In this document: in pieces, positions 34,047 through 43,046 of the stretch
How the letters are laid out: the number at the start of each line of letters is the position of its first letter
Numbering within the stretch: position 1 is the first letter of the stretch
DNA from: Saccharospirillaceae bacterium
Lineage (GTDB): Bacteria > Pseudomonadota > Gammaproteobacteria > Pseudomonadales > Oceanobacteraceae
Assembly (NCBI GenBank): GCA_021208685.1
Contig: JAJOJJ010000026.1
Span: 21,173-85,172, forward strand
Length of the DNA stretch: 64,000 nt
Reading direction: 5' to 3'
Notes under the pieces: generated by a model
What the model saw: the letters and a program-made list of their open reading frames with translations, nothing else
What the model was told of the DNA's origin: nothing
Databases searched by the model: none
Made by a program: the position numbers and the translations under genes

Positions 34047-35214
34047 GCTGCGTATGCAACACAATCCGCTGTTGGCCACCTCACGCCGCATGGCCGCCAT
34101 AGTGGTTAAAGAAATCCGCCAGCTGGCGCGCGACCGCATGACCTTTGGCATGATTGTGATGATTCCGCTGGTGCAGCTGCTGCTGTTTGGCTACGCCATC
34201 AACACCGATGTGCGCCATATTCCGGCCGGACTGGTCGACCTGAATCAGTCGTCGTACAGCCGCGAACTCATTGCCATTACCGAGGCCAGTCAGACCGTCA
34301 GCTTTGTAAAATTCTACGCCTCAGCTCAGGAGGCCGAGCAGGCCATTATCCGTGGCGATGTCAAAGCCGTGCTGTACCTGCCCGCCGATCTTGGTCAGCG
34401 CCTGAGTGTGCATCCGGCCTTTAACCGCAACAGTGACCGCAGTACCCCCCAAGCGCTGCAGCCGGTTGGTCAGTGGCTGGTGGATGGCGGTGACACCGTG
34501 ATTGCCGCCAGCATCCGCAGTCTGCGTCAGCTGCCGCTGGATACGCTGGCCGGACGGACACTGACAGATAACGTCCCCACCTTTGAAGTGGTGCAGTTTT
34601 TTAACCCGGAGCAGCGCAGCGTGGTGAATATTGTGCCTGGTCTGCTGGCCATTATTCTGACCATGACCATGATTATGTTTACCTCCGCGGCCATCGTTCG
34701 GGAACGTGAACAGGGCAATATGGAGTTTCTGATTGCCACGCCGGTAAAACCGATGGAATTAATGATCGGTAAAATCGTGCCCTATGTGCTGGTTGGTTTA
34801 ATTCAGGTGGGGATTATCTTAGGCATCGGACACCTGCTTTTTTCGGTGCCGGTACGCGGCGGTTTACTGACCTTACTGGTGGCCGCACTGTTGTTTATTT
34901 TCGCCAGCCTGACCCTTGGACTGGTGATTTCAACCCTTGCCAAAACCCAGCTGCAGGCAATGCAGATGACGGTATTTATTTTAATGCCATCGATTTTATT
35001 ATCGGGTTTTATGTTCCCCTACGAGGCCATGCCGCAGCCGGCACAGATTATTTCCGAAGCACTGCCGGCCACGCATTTTATGCGAATGGTACGGGGAATT
35101 GTCTTACGCGATGCGCTGCTCTGGGATTTACAGCACGATGCCTTATGGCTGGCAGCGTTTACTCTGGGCGGATTACTATTTGCAGCATTGCGCTTTAAAA
35201 AGCGACTCGACTGA
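34039..35214 (+). CDS. ABC-2 type permease (YbhS/YbhR-like)
   Basis: A 391-residue membrane protein. An N-terminal helix (about 35-55, MIVMIPLVQLLLFGYAI) is followed by a large periplasmic domain and five C-terminal helices, with the ABC-2 signature region near REREQGNMEFLIATPVKPMELMIGK. I chose ATG 34039 because GGGAGA precedes it; the frame also opens earlier, but inside the ATPase gene. E. coli has two permeases (YbhS and YbhR) and only one is present here, so a homodimer is expected. Confidence 0.9.
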   Translation: MPELRMQHNPLLATSRRMAAIVVKEIRQLARDRMTFGMIVMIPLVQLLLFGYAINTDVRHIPAGLVDLNQSSYSRELIAITEASQTVSFVKFYASAQEAEQAIIRGDVKAVLYLPADLGQRLSVHPAFNRNSDRSTPQALQPVGQWLVDGGDTVIAASIRSLRQLPLDTLAGRTLTDNVPTFEVVQFFNPEQRSVVNIVPGLLAIILTMTMIMFTSAAIVREREQGNMEFLIATPVKPMELMIGKIVPYVLVGLIQVGIILGIGHLLFSVPVRGGLLTLLVAALLFIFASLTLGLVISTLAKTQLQAMQMTVFILMPSILLSGFMFPYEAMPQPAQIISEALPATHFMRMVRGIVLRDALLWDLQHDALWLAAFTLGGLLFAALRFKKRLD

Positions 35215-35420
35215 TGGCGCTGAATGTCAGTCACCGGTTGGCGTAATACGGAACTGCCGGATCGAATCCGGTGTGGTGATAAGCGGCCGGTTCATCAAAC
35301 TGCCGCCCACTGACAAGTGCGGCTGAGAACAGAAAAAGAAGACCGATAACACGGGGATGATCGTGGTGCCTGAGCGCTATTGTTGAGCACGACTGATGAG
35401 CACGGCGAATAAACGGCAGG

Positions 35421-35780
35421 TTAAGGGCAGACTTTCTGAATAACCGCGTCAGCAATGGGCGCAATAATATATTCCTGCGCCTCACCGGCGCTGATATCCA
35501 TGCTTTCAAACACCAACCCCGCTCCGCTGACGCTAACCGTAGCGGCGTTACAGTTGACCGCCACAGGAACCGACAATTCGCCGGATTTACCGCTGCGCTG
35601 CAGTGTAAGCCCTTCCAGCCGGACAGTATCCCCTTGCAGATACCATTCATCAAAATACGGGCCACCGACTTCATCCAGATACACCAAGACACGGGGATCG
35701 GTGCTGCTTTCTTCCTGAGCAGAAGCAAACGAAGTAAGAGACAGCAGCACTGCGGCGGCCATAAGTCTGCTGACGATCAT
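35421..35780 (-). CDS. Small secreted protein of unknown function
   Basis: A 119-residue protein with a clear signal peptide (cleavage after SFASA, about residue 21). The mature domain is acidic and beta-rich and has two Cys residues (Cys77 region and near the C-terminus in QKVCP) that could form a disulfide. I do not recognise the family. AAAGGA lies upstream with a somewhat long spacing. It is convergent with the exporter operon and 60 bases downstream of tag, read in the same direction. Nothing gene-like is seen in 35215-35420. Confidence 0.6.
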   Translation of the reverse strand: MIVSRLMAAAVLLSLTSFASAQEESSTDPRVLVYLDEVGGPYFDEWYLQGDTVRLEGLTLQRSGKSGELSVPVAVNCNAATVSVSGAGLVFESMDISAGEAQEYIIAPIADAVIQKVCP

Positions 35781-35840
35781 CAGATCATAATTCCTTTGAA
35801 ATTGAATACTAAGGCACCCCTGAATACAGCATCACCCGCT

Positions 35841-36437
35841 TCAGCGCTGGTTATCCGGGTGACAGGGACAGTGGGTCATATGGTCGTTCACCAGCCCCAT
35901 ACTTTGCATAAAGGCATAACAGATGGTCGGGCCAACAAAGGTAAAACCCGCTTTTTTCAGTGCTTTACTCATGGCTTTGGCGGCCTCGGTTTCAGCCGGA
36001 ACCTCGGCCATACTGACAAAGTGATTAATCAGCGGTTTACCGCCAACAAAACGCCAGAGAAATTCGACAAAATCAACGCCCTGCTTTTCCAGCGCCAGCA
36101 AGGCCAGCGCATTTTTACGGATACCATACAATTTTAAGCGGTTACGGATCAGCCCCGGATCGGTCAGTAATACGTCAATCTGCTCATCGGTCATGCGAGC
36201 AATTTTTTCCGCTTTAAATCCATAAAAACAGGCACGGTAATGCTCACGTTTACGCAATACCGTAATCCAGCTTAAGCCCGCCTGCTGACCTTCAAGGCAG
36301 AGTTTTTCAAACAGCTTCTGCCGGTCGTAACTGGGGATACCCCATTCGTTGTTGTGATATTCAAGATAATCATCTCCTTTCGCCCAGGCGCAGGGAGTGA
36401 GTATGTTTACAGCAGAGGAAGACGACGCATCAGACAT
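35841..36437 (-). CDS. tag: DNA-3-methyladenine glycosylase I
   Basis: A 198-residue Tag. The N-terminal CAWAKGDDYLEYHNNEWG and the C-terminal NDHMTHCPCH supply the Cys/His residues that bind the structural zinc in this family. GLSWITVLRKREHYRACF is the helix-hairpin-helix part of the base-excision fold. It removes 3-methyladenine from alkylated DNA. Its start overlaps the end of the upstream methyltransferase gene by eight bases. Confidence 0.94.
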   Translation of the reverse strand: MSDASSSSAVNILTPCAWAKGDDYLEYHNNEWGIPSYDRQKLFEKLCLEGQQAGLSWITVLRKREHYRACFYGFKAEKIARMTDEQIDVLLTDPGLIRNRLKLYGIRKNALALLALEKQGVDFVEFLWRFVGGKPLINHFVSMAEVPAETEAAKAMSKALKKAGFTFVGPTICYAFMQSMGLVNDHMTHCPCHPDNQR

Positions 36438-37092
36438 ATTTTTGCAGTATCAGAAGACGATTATTAGCGGGCATGGCGATGTCTTTCATCAGGCGCAGCT
36501 TTTCTTTGCGCGCGGCCAGTACAACCTGTTCAAAATCTTTAATGCCAGAGTCCGGATCACGTTCTCGCAGCCATTGATCCAGTATACGATTGCCTTCACT
36601 GGTGAACTGACCACCGTAATTAAACGGGCCATAAAAAATCGCCAGCCCGGTGTGCTTCAGCACCCGGCCGATGCCCGCCATCATGGCACGGACTTTGGGC
36701 CAGCCAATAAAATGAACCACATTCGCGCTGAATACGGCATCCACCTGCTTGACCGGCCAAAGGTCCTGAGCAACATCCAGCACCAGAGGCGGTAAGAAAT
36801 TGGCATTCTGACTCTGTTCACGCCAGGCATTGATGCCCGCAATACGCCCGGCAAGTTCAGAAGGCTGCCATTTGATACCGGGCAGACGGCGGGTAATAAA
36901 GGCAGCATGCTGACCAGTACCGCTGCCGATTTCGAGCACAACAGAATGCGCTGGCAGTTCCCGTTCCAGCATATCGGCAATGGGTTGCTGGTTGCGCAGA
37001 CAGGCTTCAGACACCGGTAATCCGTCCGGCGTTTTAACCTGTGTCGTCTGCACACTGTGCGCCGTACTGTGCAAATCGCTGGCTTCCGCCAT
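36430..37092 (-). CDS. DUF938 family SAM-dependent methyltransferase
   Basis: A 220-residue protein with the SAM-binding motif VVLEIGSGTGQHAAF at about residue 49 and the DUF938 blocks VFSANVVHFIGWPKV and FYGPFNYGGQFTSEGN. The substrate is not known. A small-molecule target is suggested by the lack of any nucleic-acid-binding region. It overlaps tag by eight bases, so the two form an operon. No gene is seen in 37093-37299. Confidence 0.88.
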   Translation of the reverse strand: MAEASDLHSTAHSVQTTQVKTPDGLPVSEACLRNQQPIADMLERELPAHSVVLEIGSGTGQHAAFITRRLPGIKWQPSELAGRIAGINAWREQSQNANFLPPLVLDVAQDLWPVKQVDAVFSANVVHFIGWPKVRAMMAGIGRVLKHTGLAIFYGPFNYGGQFTSEGNRILDQWLRERDPDSGIKDFEQVVLAARKEKLRLMKDIAMPANNRLLILQKYV

Positions 37093-37299
37093 GGCATCAC
37101 CTTTTACAAGGACGAATGGGCCGTGAGTATGTCACAGCAGAATGACTTCACAAGAGGCCTGCGGTGAATTTTATATGTCAGTGACAGCAACCGATTACCC
37201 TCCCACGCCCTGAGCAGCTCATCAAATAGCAAATTGCCGCCGAAGCCCGCAGGCTATAAAATCGCGCCACCTCCTCCCATTGGAATACAGACAAAGCTT

Positions 37300-39033
37300 A
37301 TGCGCGCCACCGAATTTCTGATAGCCACCGAAAAAGAAACCCCGGCCGATGCCGTTGTCGTCAGCCATCAGCTGATGTTGCGCTCCGGTATGATCCGCAA
37401 ACTGGCGGCAGGTCTGTACACCTGGATGCCTCTCGGTCTGCGCACCCTGCGTAAAGTCGAAGCCATTGTGCGCGAAGAAATGAACCGCGCCGGTGCTCAG
37501 GAAGTGCTGATGCCTGCGGTACAGCCCGCCGAGCTGTGGGAAGAAACCGGGCGCTGGTTCCAGTACGGCGGCGAACTGCTGCGCGTAAAAGACCGCCACA
37601 ACCGTGACTTCTGCATTGGCCCGACCCACGAAGAAGTCATCACCGATCTGGCCCGTAACCAGCTGTCGAGCTACAAGCAGCTGCCGGTTAATCTGTACCA
37701 GATTCAGACCAAATTCCGCGATGAAACCCGTCCGCGCTTTGGCGTGATGCGTGCCCGTGAATTCATCATGAAGGATGCTTATTCCTTCCATGCCGACGAA
37801 GCCAGCCTGCAGATTACCTACGACAAAATGCACGAAGCCTACTCGCGCATTTTTACCCGTCTGGGTCTGGATTTCCGTCCGGTTCTGGCTGACACCGGCT
37901 CTATCGGCGGAGCGTCTTCGCATGAATTCCACGTGCTGGCTTCTTCCGGTGAAGATGACATTGCCTTCTCTAACGAGAGCGATTACGCCGCCAACGTCGA
38001 ACTGGCCGAAGCCGTAGCACCGGCAGGCGAACGTCCGGCAGCCACCGCCACACTGACCAGTGTTGCCACGCCCGCCATGACCAGCATCGAAGACGTTGCC
38101 AGCTTCCTCAAAGCCAGCCCGGCTCAGGTACTGAAAGCCATCGTCGTGCGTGGAGAGCACACCGAAGAAAACGCGCAGGGCGAACCGGCTCCTGTGGTGC
38201 TGTTCCTGCGTGGCGACCACGAGCTGAACGAAATCAAGGCCGAGAAAATTGCCGGTGTCGCAGCCCCGCTGCAGTTCGCTTCCGACGCTGAAATCGCAGC
38301 CATCGGTGGCGTCAGTGGTTTTGTTGGCCCTCAGGGCATCCAGGCCAAGTGCTATGTTGACCGTTCTGCGGCACACATGGCCGACTTTATCTGTGGCGCC
38401 AACGCCGCTGACACCCACCTGACCGGCTTTAACTGGGAACGTGACGGCGCGCTGCCGGAAGTCCGTGATCTGCGTAACGTGGTTGCCGGCGACCCAAGCC
38501 CGTGTGGCAAAGGCACACTGGAAATCAAACGCGGTATCGAAGTGGGCCATATTTTCCAGCTCGGCACCAAGTACTCCGAAGCGATGAAAGCCAAAGTGCT
38601 GGATGAGAACGGTAAAGACCGTACGCTGGTGATGGGTTGTTACGGCATCGGTGTGAGCCGTGTTGTTGCTTCTGCCATCGAACAGAATCACGACGACAAA
38701 GGCATTATCTGGCCGGATGCGATTGCACCGTTCAATATCGGTATTGTGCCGATGGCTTACCAGAAATCCGAAGCGGTGACCAAAGCAACGGATGAGCTGT
38801 ACGCTCAGCTGACGGCTGCGGGCTTCGACGTGTATCTGGACGACCGCGACAAGAAAACCAGCCCGGGGGTTAAATTCGCCGATATGGAACTGATGGGTCT
38901 GCCGCATCGTATCGTGATCAGCGACCGTGGTCTGGAAGCCGGTAATGTGGAATACAAAGCACGCCGCCATGGCGAAGCGCAGGATATCCCGCTGGCCGAT
39001 ATTCTGGATTTTCTTAAGCAGCAGATTGGTTAA
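37300..39033 (+). CDS. proS: Prolyl-tRNA synthetase
   Basis: A 577-residue class II aminoacyl-tRNA synthetase of the bacterial (ProS type 1) form. Motif 1 lies around [26 protein letters not shown], motif 2 around [24 protein letters not shown], and motif 3 in [10 protein letters not shown]. The editing (INS) domain sits between motifs 2 and 3 (about residues 225-405). Codon use is strongly biased, as expected for a highly expressed gene. ATG 37300 (MRATEF) matches the family N-terminus; the frame is open 66 bases further upstream. A strong terminator lies 44 bases after the stop. Confidence 0.96.
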   Translation: MRATEFLIATEKETPADAVVVSHQLMLRSGMIRKLAAGLYTWMPLGLRTLRKVEAIVREEMNRAGAQEVLMPAVQPAELWEETGRWFQYGGELLRVKDRHNRDFCIGPTHEEVITDLARNQLSSYKQLPVNLYQIQTKFRDETRPRFGVMRAREFIMKDAYSFHADEASLQITYDKMHEAYSRIFTRLGLDFRPVLADTGSIGGASSHEFHVLASSGEDDIAFSNESDYAANVELAEAVAPAGERPAATATLTSVATPAMTSIEDVASFLKASPAQVLKAIVVRGEHTEENAQGEPAPVVLFLRGDHELNEIKAEKIAGVAAPLQFASDAEIAAIGGVSGFVGPQGIQAKCYVDRSAAHMADFICGANAADTHLTGFNWERDGALPEVRDLRNVVAGDPSPCGKGTLEIKRGIEVGHIFQLGTKYSEAMKAKVLDENGKDRTLVMGCYGIGVSRVVASAIEQNHDDKGIIWPDAIAPFNIGIVPMAYQKSEAVTKATDELYAQLTAAGFDVYLDDRDKKTSPGVKFADMELMGLPHRIVISDRGLEAGNVEYKARRHGEAQDIPLADILDFLKQQIG

Positions 39034-39696
39034 ATGCTGATCGCTGTGCCGTTTTACAGCAGAAATAGCATCACTGAAACCAGCGGACGCCTTGTGCGTT
39101 CGCTGGTTTTTTTCGTTCTGCTGGCAATGGCCTTGTCAGTGATCAGCCTGCCCTCCTACAGCTCAACCCAAAGCTCAACCCAAAGCCCTGCACAAAGTAT
39201 CGATCCGGAACTGCGCAACGCCTTAATAGATGCGGTAAACAACAGCGAATCCTTTGAGGATAAATACGATGCTCAGGTCTGGCTGGTCGATATGTCGGCA
39301 CGCCTTAAGCGCTATATCAAAGACGAAAAACAACGGCTGGAATTACTCAGCCTGATTCATAAAGAAGCCAGCCGTGCCGGGTTATCACCGGAACTGGTGT
39401 TATCGGTCATTCAGGTCGAAAGCGCTTTTGACCGTTTTGCCCTGTCTTATGTGGGTGCTCAGGGTTATATGCAGGTGATGCCGTTCTGGAAAAAAGAAAT
39501 CGGACGCACCGACGACAACCTGATGCACCCTGCCACCAACCTGCGTTACGGCTGCACCATTCTCAAACATTATCTCGATAAAGAAAAAGGCGACTGGATT
39601 CGTGCGTTAGCACGCTACAACGGCAGCCTTGGCCGCACCAAATACCCGGAAAAAGTTATGCTGACCTGGGAACGGCACTGGTTTGTGAACTATTGA
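39034..39696 (+). CDS. Lytic transglycosylase (SLT domain)
   Basis: A 220-residue exported protein. After a hydrophobic signal segment (LVFFVLLAMALSV) and a Ser/Gln-rich stretch, an SLT fold follows. The catalytic Glu is in VIQVESAFDRFALS, followed by GAQGYMQVMP and the ARYNGSLGR motif. It would cleave peptidoglycan glycan strands in the periplasm. The frame opens right after the proS stop, but the proS terminator lies over codons 15-27. A GTG at 39094 would give a compact signal peptide (MRSLVFF) and a 200-residue product, and may be the real start. Confidence 0.86.
   Translation: MLIAVPFYSRNSITETSGRLVRSLVFFVLLAMALSVISLPSYSSTQSSTQSPAQSIDPELRNALIDAVNNSESFEDKYDAQVWLVDMSARLKRYIKDEKQRLELLSLIHKEASRAGLSPELVLSVIQVESAFDRFALSYVGAQGYMQVMPFWKKEIGRTDDNLMHPATNLRYGCTILKHYLDKEKGDWIRALARYNGSLGRTKYPEKVMLTWERHWFVNY
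39077..39113 (+). terminator. Strong intrinsic terminator of proS, inside the next reading frame
   Basis: A 14-pair stem (39077-39090 with 39096-39109, including one G-U) with a five-base loop continues into seven T residues (39107-39113). It lies in the 5' coding part of the transglycosylase frame, so read-through from proS is limited and the peptide encoded there is part of that protein's signal sequence. Confidence 0.88.
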
Positions 39697-39711
39697 TCTG
39701 GGGCAGGTTTA

Positions 39712-40959
39712 TCAGGGCGCCAGCAAACCAAAACCCAGTGCCAGCGGAATTAATCCGATCACATTGAGTGCTTTCCGCCGCAGGGCAATAAAACCTACCA
39801 CAGCAAAAACAATATCGGCGCCATTCAGCAGGCTTGAGCTGGCCACCGGTGTGACCAGTGTGGCCAGCAACAGTCCGACAACCGCGGCATTAATCCCCAT
39901 TAAAGCGCGGTTTAAACCGGGTTTAACCAACCAGTGCGACCATAACGGCGTGAATGCCAGCAACAGAATAAAGCCGGGTAAAAATACGCCCAGCGTTGCC
40001 AGCAGCGCCCCGGTAAACGGTGCTTCCGGTAATAATTCAGCGCCAGCAAAAGTAGCGAAGGTAAACATAGGCCCCGGCACCAACTGTGCAGCGCCATAAC
40101 CGGTCAGCAGGATTTCGGTGCTCAGCTGATCCGCAAACTGCTGCTGTACCAGGGGCAATACCACATGGCCACCACCAAACACCAGACTGCCGGTCTGATA
40201 AAAGGCGGCAAAAACATTCAGCGCTTGCGCTGAGCCATCCGGGCTGCTGCCGTTCAGCCCACTGAACACATACAGCCCCCCCCAGAACATCAGCCCGATC
40301 AGCAGCGCCAGACGCCCGGCCTGATACGGCCCGGCCTGTTGCGCTTGCCGCTCTGCCGGCATCGCAGAATCTGCCGGTGCTTTTCCCTGCCAGCGCGAAT
40401 ATATCCAGCCGCAGAACGCCGCCAGAATCAGCAACAGCCAGACCGGCAATGGCGTCAGCCAGAGCGCAACGGCCGTCAGCAACATCAATATCCGGCTGAA
40501 AGCGGTGCTGCAAAAAGTCTTCGCCATGCTCAGCGTGGCATCGGCCACAACAATGACAGCCAGCAGTTTCAGGCCATGAATCGCCGCTGGAAACCAATGA
40601 TATTGAAGCAACAGATCAAGGCTGCTGGCTAATGCCAGCATCAGCAAGAAGGACGGCAGGGTAAAGGCAATAAACGCGGTCATTCCACCCGCTATGCCAC
40701 CACGCAGAACACCAATGCCAAACCCAACCTGACTGGAGGCCGGTCCGGGCAGAAACTGCGCCAGCGCCACCAGCTGAGCATAGTGTCCGTCACTCAGCCA
40801 CTGAAGACGTTGCACAAAGGTGCGCTGAAAATACCCCAGATGCGCTGCAGGGCCACCAAAACTGATGCAGCCCAGCCATAAGAACTGGCGGAAGACATCC
40901 CATAACCGGACGGCCATCGGCGTTGCGCACTCTGTTGAGATTTCTGGTGAGGCTGACAT
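39712..40959 (-). CDS. chrA: Chromate efflux transporter (ChrA, two CHR domains)
   Basis: A 415-residue inner-membrane protein with two homologous halves. The first has CISFGGPAAHLGYFQ and LPGPASSQVGFGIG, and the second has SLVFGGGHVVLPLVQQ and QLVPGPMFTFA. This is the long-chain ChrA layout that exports chromate; some members may serve other oxyanions. The reading frame opens to 41175, but the added residues have no transporter character and cover the operator at 41090-41104, so ATG 40959 is chosen. Confidence 0.9.
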   Translation of the reverse strand: MSASPEISTECATPMAVRLWDVFRQFLWLGCISFGGPAAHLGYFQRTFVQRLQWLSDGHYAQLVALAQFLPGPASSQVGFGIGVLRGGIAGGMTAFIAFTLPSFLLMLALASSLDLLLQYHWFPAAIHGLKLLAVIVVADATLSMAKTFCSTAFSRILMLLTAVALWLTPLPVWLLLILAAFCGWIYSRWQGKAPADSAMPAERQAQQAGPYQAGRLALLIGLMFWGGLYVFSGLNGSSPDGSAQALNVFAAFYQTGSLVFGGGHVVLPLVQQQFADQLSTEILLTGYGAAQLVPGPMFTFATFAGAELLPEAPFTGALLATLGVFLPGFILLLAFTPLWSHWLVKPGLNRALMGINAAVVGLLLATLVTPVASSSLLNGADIVFAVVGFIALRRKALNVIGLIPLALGFGLLAP

Positions 40960-41089
40960 GGTTTCGGTTTCCGTGGTGACGTTGGCTGTGGACCGGAAAT
41001 GTACCTGAAAACCCTGACTGAGGGTAAATCCGGTCACCCGAAGCCGGGTAATCAGCCTTACACGACCAAAGTCTAGGGCATACTGGATA

Positions 41090-41104
41090 ATTGGTCTTAC
41101 CAAT
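41090..41104. promoter_or_regulatory. GntR-family type operator between chrA and the TRAP operon
   Basis: ATTGGT-CTT-ACCAAT is a perfect palindrome of the TTGGT-N3-ACCAA form bound by FadR-subfamily GntR regulators such as LldR and PdhR, which respond to lactate or pyruvate. It lies 131 bases upstream of chrA and about 255 bases upstream of dctP. No GntR gene is in the window. Nothing gene-like is seen between 40960 and 41359. Confidence 0.5.
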
Positions 41105-41359
41105 AATTTAATTCCTTGCCTTCCCCGAGAACCCAGCACTGACGCGGGTTGCAGGCTAATCCGCTGTTTCAGCATCCGTGCGGTAACGGCGACAATATAG
41201 GTATAACTACTTAATCACACTCGCCTTAACTACTTACAAAACCGCAGTCCTGCGGATAGTCACCAACCGCCACGGCTTGCACACTCGAAAAGTCAGGGTG
41301 TGCTGCGCCTGCTTGAAGGTGCGCACAATCAATCTGAAACACTAAAAAGGATAATAACG

Positions 41360-42433
41360 ATGATCCGCCTATCCCGCTTTAAACAGGTACTGGTAGCCGC
41401 TGCGTGCAGTCTGGCTATCTTCGGTACTGCTCAGGCAGACGACAAAGTTTACCGTCTGAAACTGGCCGAAAGCTGGCCGACCAACTTCCCCGTCTTCGGC
41501 GATGCCCCGCGCAACATGGCTGCCATGGCGGAAAAAATGTCGAACGGTCGCCTGCAGATCACCATCGACTCGGCCAACAAGCACAAGTCAGCCTTTGGCG
41601 TGTTCGATATGGTACGTGCCGGACAGTACGATATGGGCCATTCAGCCTCGTATTACTGGAAAGGCAAAGTGCCGAATACGCTGTATTTCACCACCATGCC
41701 ATTCGGTATGACAGCACCTGAACAATACGCCTGGTTCTATCACGGCGGCGGTATGGAACTGATGGAAAAAGTCTACGGCGAGTTCAATGTTCTGAGCTTC
41801 CCGGGCGGTAATACCGGCAACCAGATGGGGGGTTGGTTCCAGAAGGAAATCAACAGTTTGGAAGACCTGAAAGGTCTGAAAATGCGCATTCCTGGCTTTG
41901 CCGGTGAGGTTCTGGCCAAACTGGGTGCCAGCCCGACCAATATTCCGCCGGGCGAGCTGTACACCGCCCTTGAGCGCCGCACCATTGATGCACTGGAATG
42001 GGTAGGTCCATCCCTCGATCTGCGCATGGGCTTCCACAAAATCGCTCCCTATTACTACACCGGCTGGCATGAGCCTGCGACTGAACTGCAATTTATGATC
42101 AATAAGCGTGCCTGGGATCGCCTGCCGGCTGACCTGCAGGAAATCCTGCGTGTCGCAATGCGCACCGCTGCCTACGACATGTACATTCAGTCCTATCATG
42201 AATCTGCAGAAAATATGGCGGTATTGGATAAAGATTATCCGAAAGTCGAGATCCGCACGTTCCCGGCAGAGGTTATGCAGGCTCTTGAGAAGGCTAACAA
42301 TGAATTGCTGGCTGAAAGTGCCGCTAAAGACCCGCTGGCCAAAGAAATTCTCGACTCTCAGGCGACGTATCTGAAAAAAGCCCGCCGCTGGACCGATATC
42401 TCTGACAAAGCCTACCTGAACAGCGCTGACTGA
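41360..42433 (+). CDS. dctP: TRAP transporter substrate-binding protein, 2-oxo acid/lactate type
   Basis: A 357-residue periplasmic protein with a signal peptide (cleavage after GTAQA, about residue 22). The segments GMTAPEQYAWFYHGGG, GGNTGNQMGGWF and ALEWVGPSLDLRMGFHKIAPYYYTGWHEP match the TakP-like group that binds pyruvate, other 2-oxo acids or lactate, not C4-dicarboxylates. The Gln, Arg, Trp and Glu residues in these segments are the known ligand and cation contacts. ATG 41360 has AAAAAGG upstream; an in-frame start at 41300 would spoil the signal peptide. First gene of the TRAP operon. Confidence 0.9.
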   Translation: MIRLSRFKQVLVAAACSLAIFGTAQADDKVYRLKLAESWPTNFPVFGDAPRNMAAMAEKMSNGRLQITIDSANKHKSAFGVFDMVRAGQYDMGHSASYYWKGKVPNTLYFTTMPFGMTAPEQYAWFYHGGGMELMEKVYGEFNVLSFPGGNTGNQMGGWFQKEINSLEDLKGLKMRIPGFAGEVLAKLGASPTNIPPGELYTALERRTIDALEWVGPSLDLRMGFHKIAPYYYTGWHEPATELQFMINKRAWDRLPADLQEILRVAMRTAAYDMYIQSYHESAENMAVLDKDYPKVEIRTFPAEVMQALEKANNELLAESAAKDPLAKEILDSQATYLKKARRWTDISDKAYLNSAD

Positions 42434-42515
42434 ACAGAACCGGCCGATCAACAATAACAACGACAGACGCCCCGCCGGGCTTATCCAGTCCGGCGGGGGC
42501 AAACGGGAGTGCATT

Positions 42516-43046
42516 ATGCTGATTAAGGCAGAACGGGCCATTAATCGCTTTTCCGATTTTCTCGGCACAGTTGCCGCTGTGCTCTTTATTCTGATGCTGA
42601 TGAATGTCTTTATTGACGTCGTTATGCGTTACGCCCTGAACGAAGTATCCATTGCCATGCAGGAAATGGAGTGGCATCTGTTTGCCGCCATGTTCATGCT
42701 GGGCGTCCCTTACACGCTGCGGGCCGGTGGCCATGTGCGCGTGGATCTGGTGTACGAAAACTTATCGGTACGCCGCAAAGCCATCATTGATATTGCCGGT
42801 GGCATTGTGTTTTTACTGCCCTTCTGCCTGCTGGTTGGCTGGTACGGTGTTGGCTTCGCACATGAAGCCTGGAGTCTGGGTGAAACCTCCGGCGACCCCG
42901 GTGGCTTAACCAATCGCTGGATTCTTAAAGCGGTTATTCCATTTGCATTTTTTGCCACCGCAATATCCGGCATTGCCATGATTCTTAACAGCATCATTGC
43001 CCTGAAAGATGAGCATGAAACCAAAATCGACCGGGGGCTTTTATGA
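42516..43046 (+). CDS. dctQ: TRAP transporter small permease
   Basis: A 176-residue protein with four membrane helices and the DctQ pattern (MRYALNEVSIAMQEMEWHLFAAMFMLG, then LRAGGHVRVDLVYENL). It partners the large permease, whose start overlaps its stop by four bases (ATGA). The gap of 82 bases after dctP has a GC-rich stretch that may form a hairpin protecting the dctP message. Confidence 0.92.
   Translation: MLIKAERAINRFSDFLGTVAAVLFILMLMNVFIDVVMRYALNEVSIAMQEMEWHLFAAMFMLGVPYTLRAGGHVRVDLVYENLSVRRKAIIDIAGGIVFLLPFCLLVGWYGVGFAHEAWSLGETSGDPGGLTNRWILKAVIPFAFFATAISGIAMILNSIIALKDEHETKIDRGLL

Noticed and set aside
37222..38970. A 582-codon open frame on the minus strand
   Set aside because: It lies fully antisense to proS, whose motifs and length are unmistakable. 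The antisense product has no recognisable domain and results from codon bias in proS.
40960..41175. Longer ChrA start at 41175
   Set aside because: The added segment is not hydrophobic in the transporter pattern and covers a perfect GntR-type palindrome, so it is promoter DNA.
41642..42568. A 308-codon minus-strand frame
   Set aside because: Antisense to dctP, which matches a well-known family along its length.
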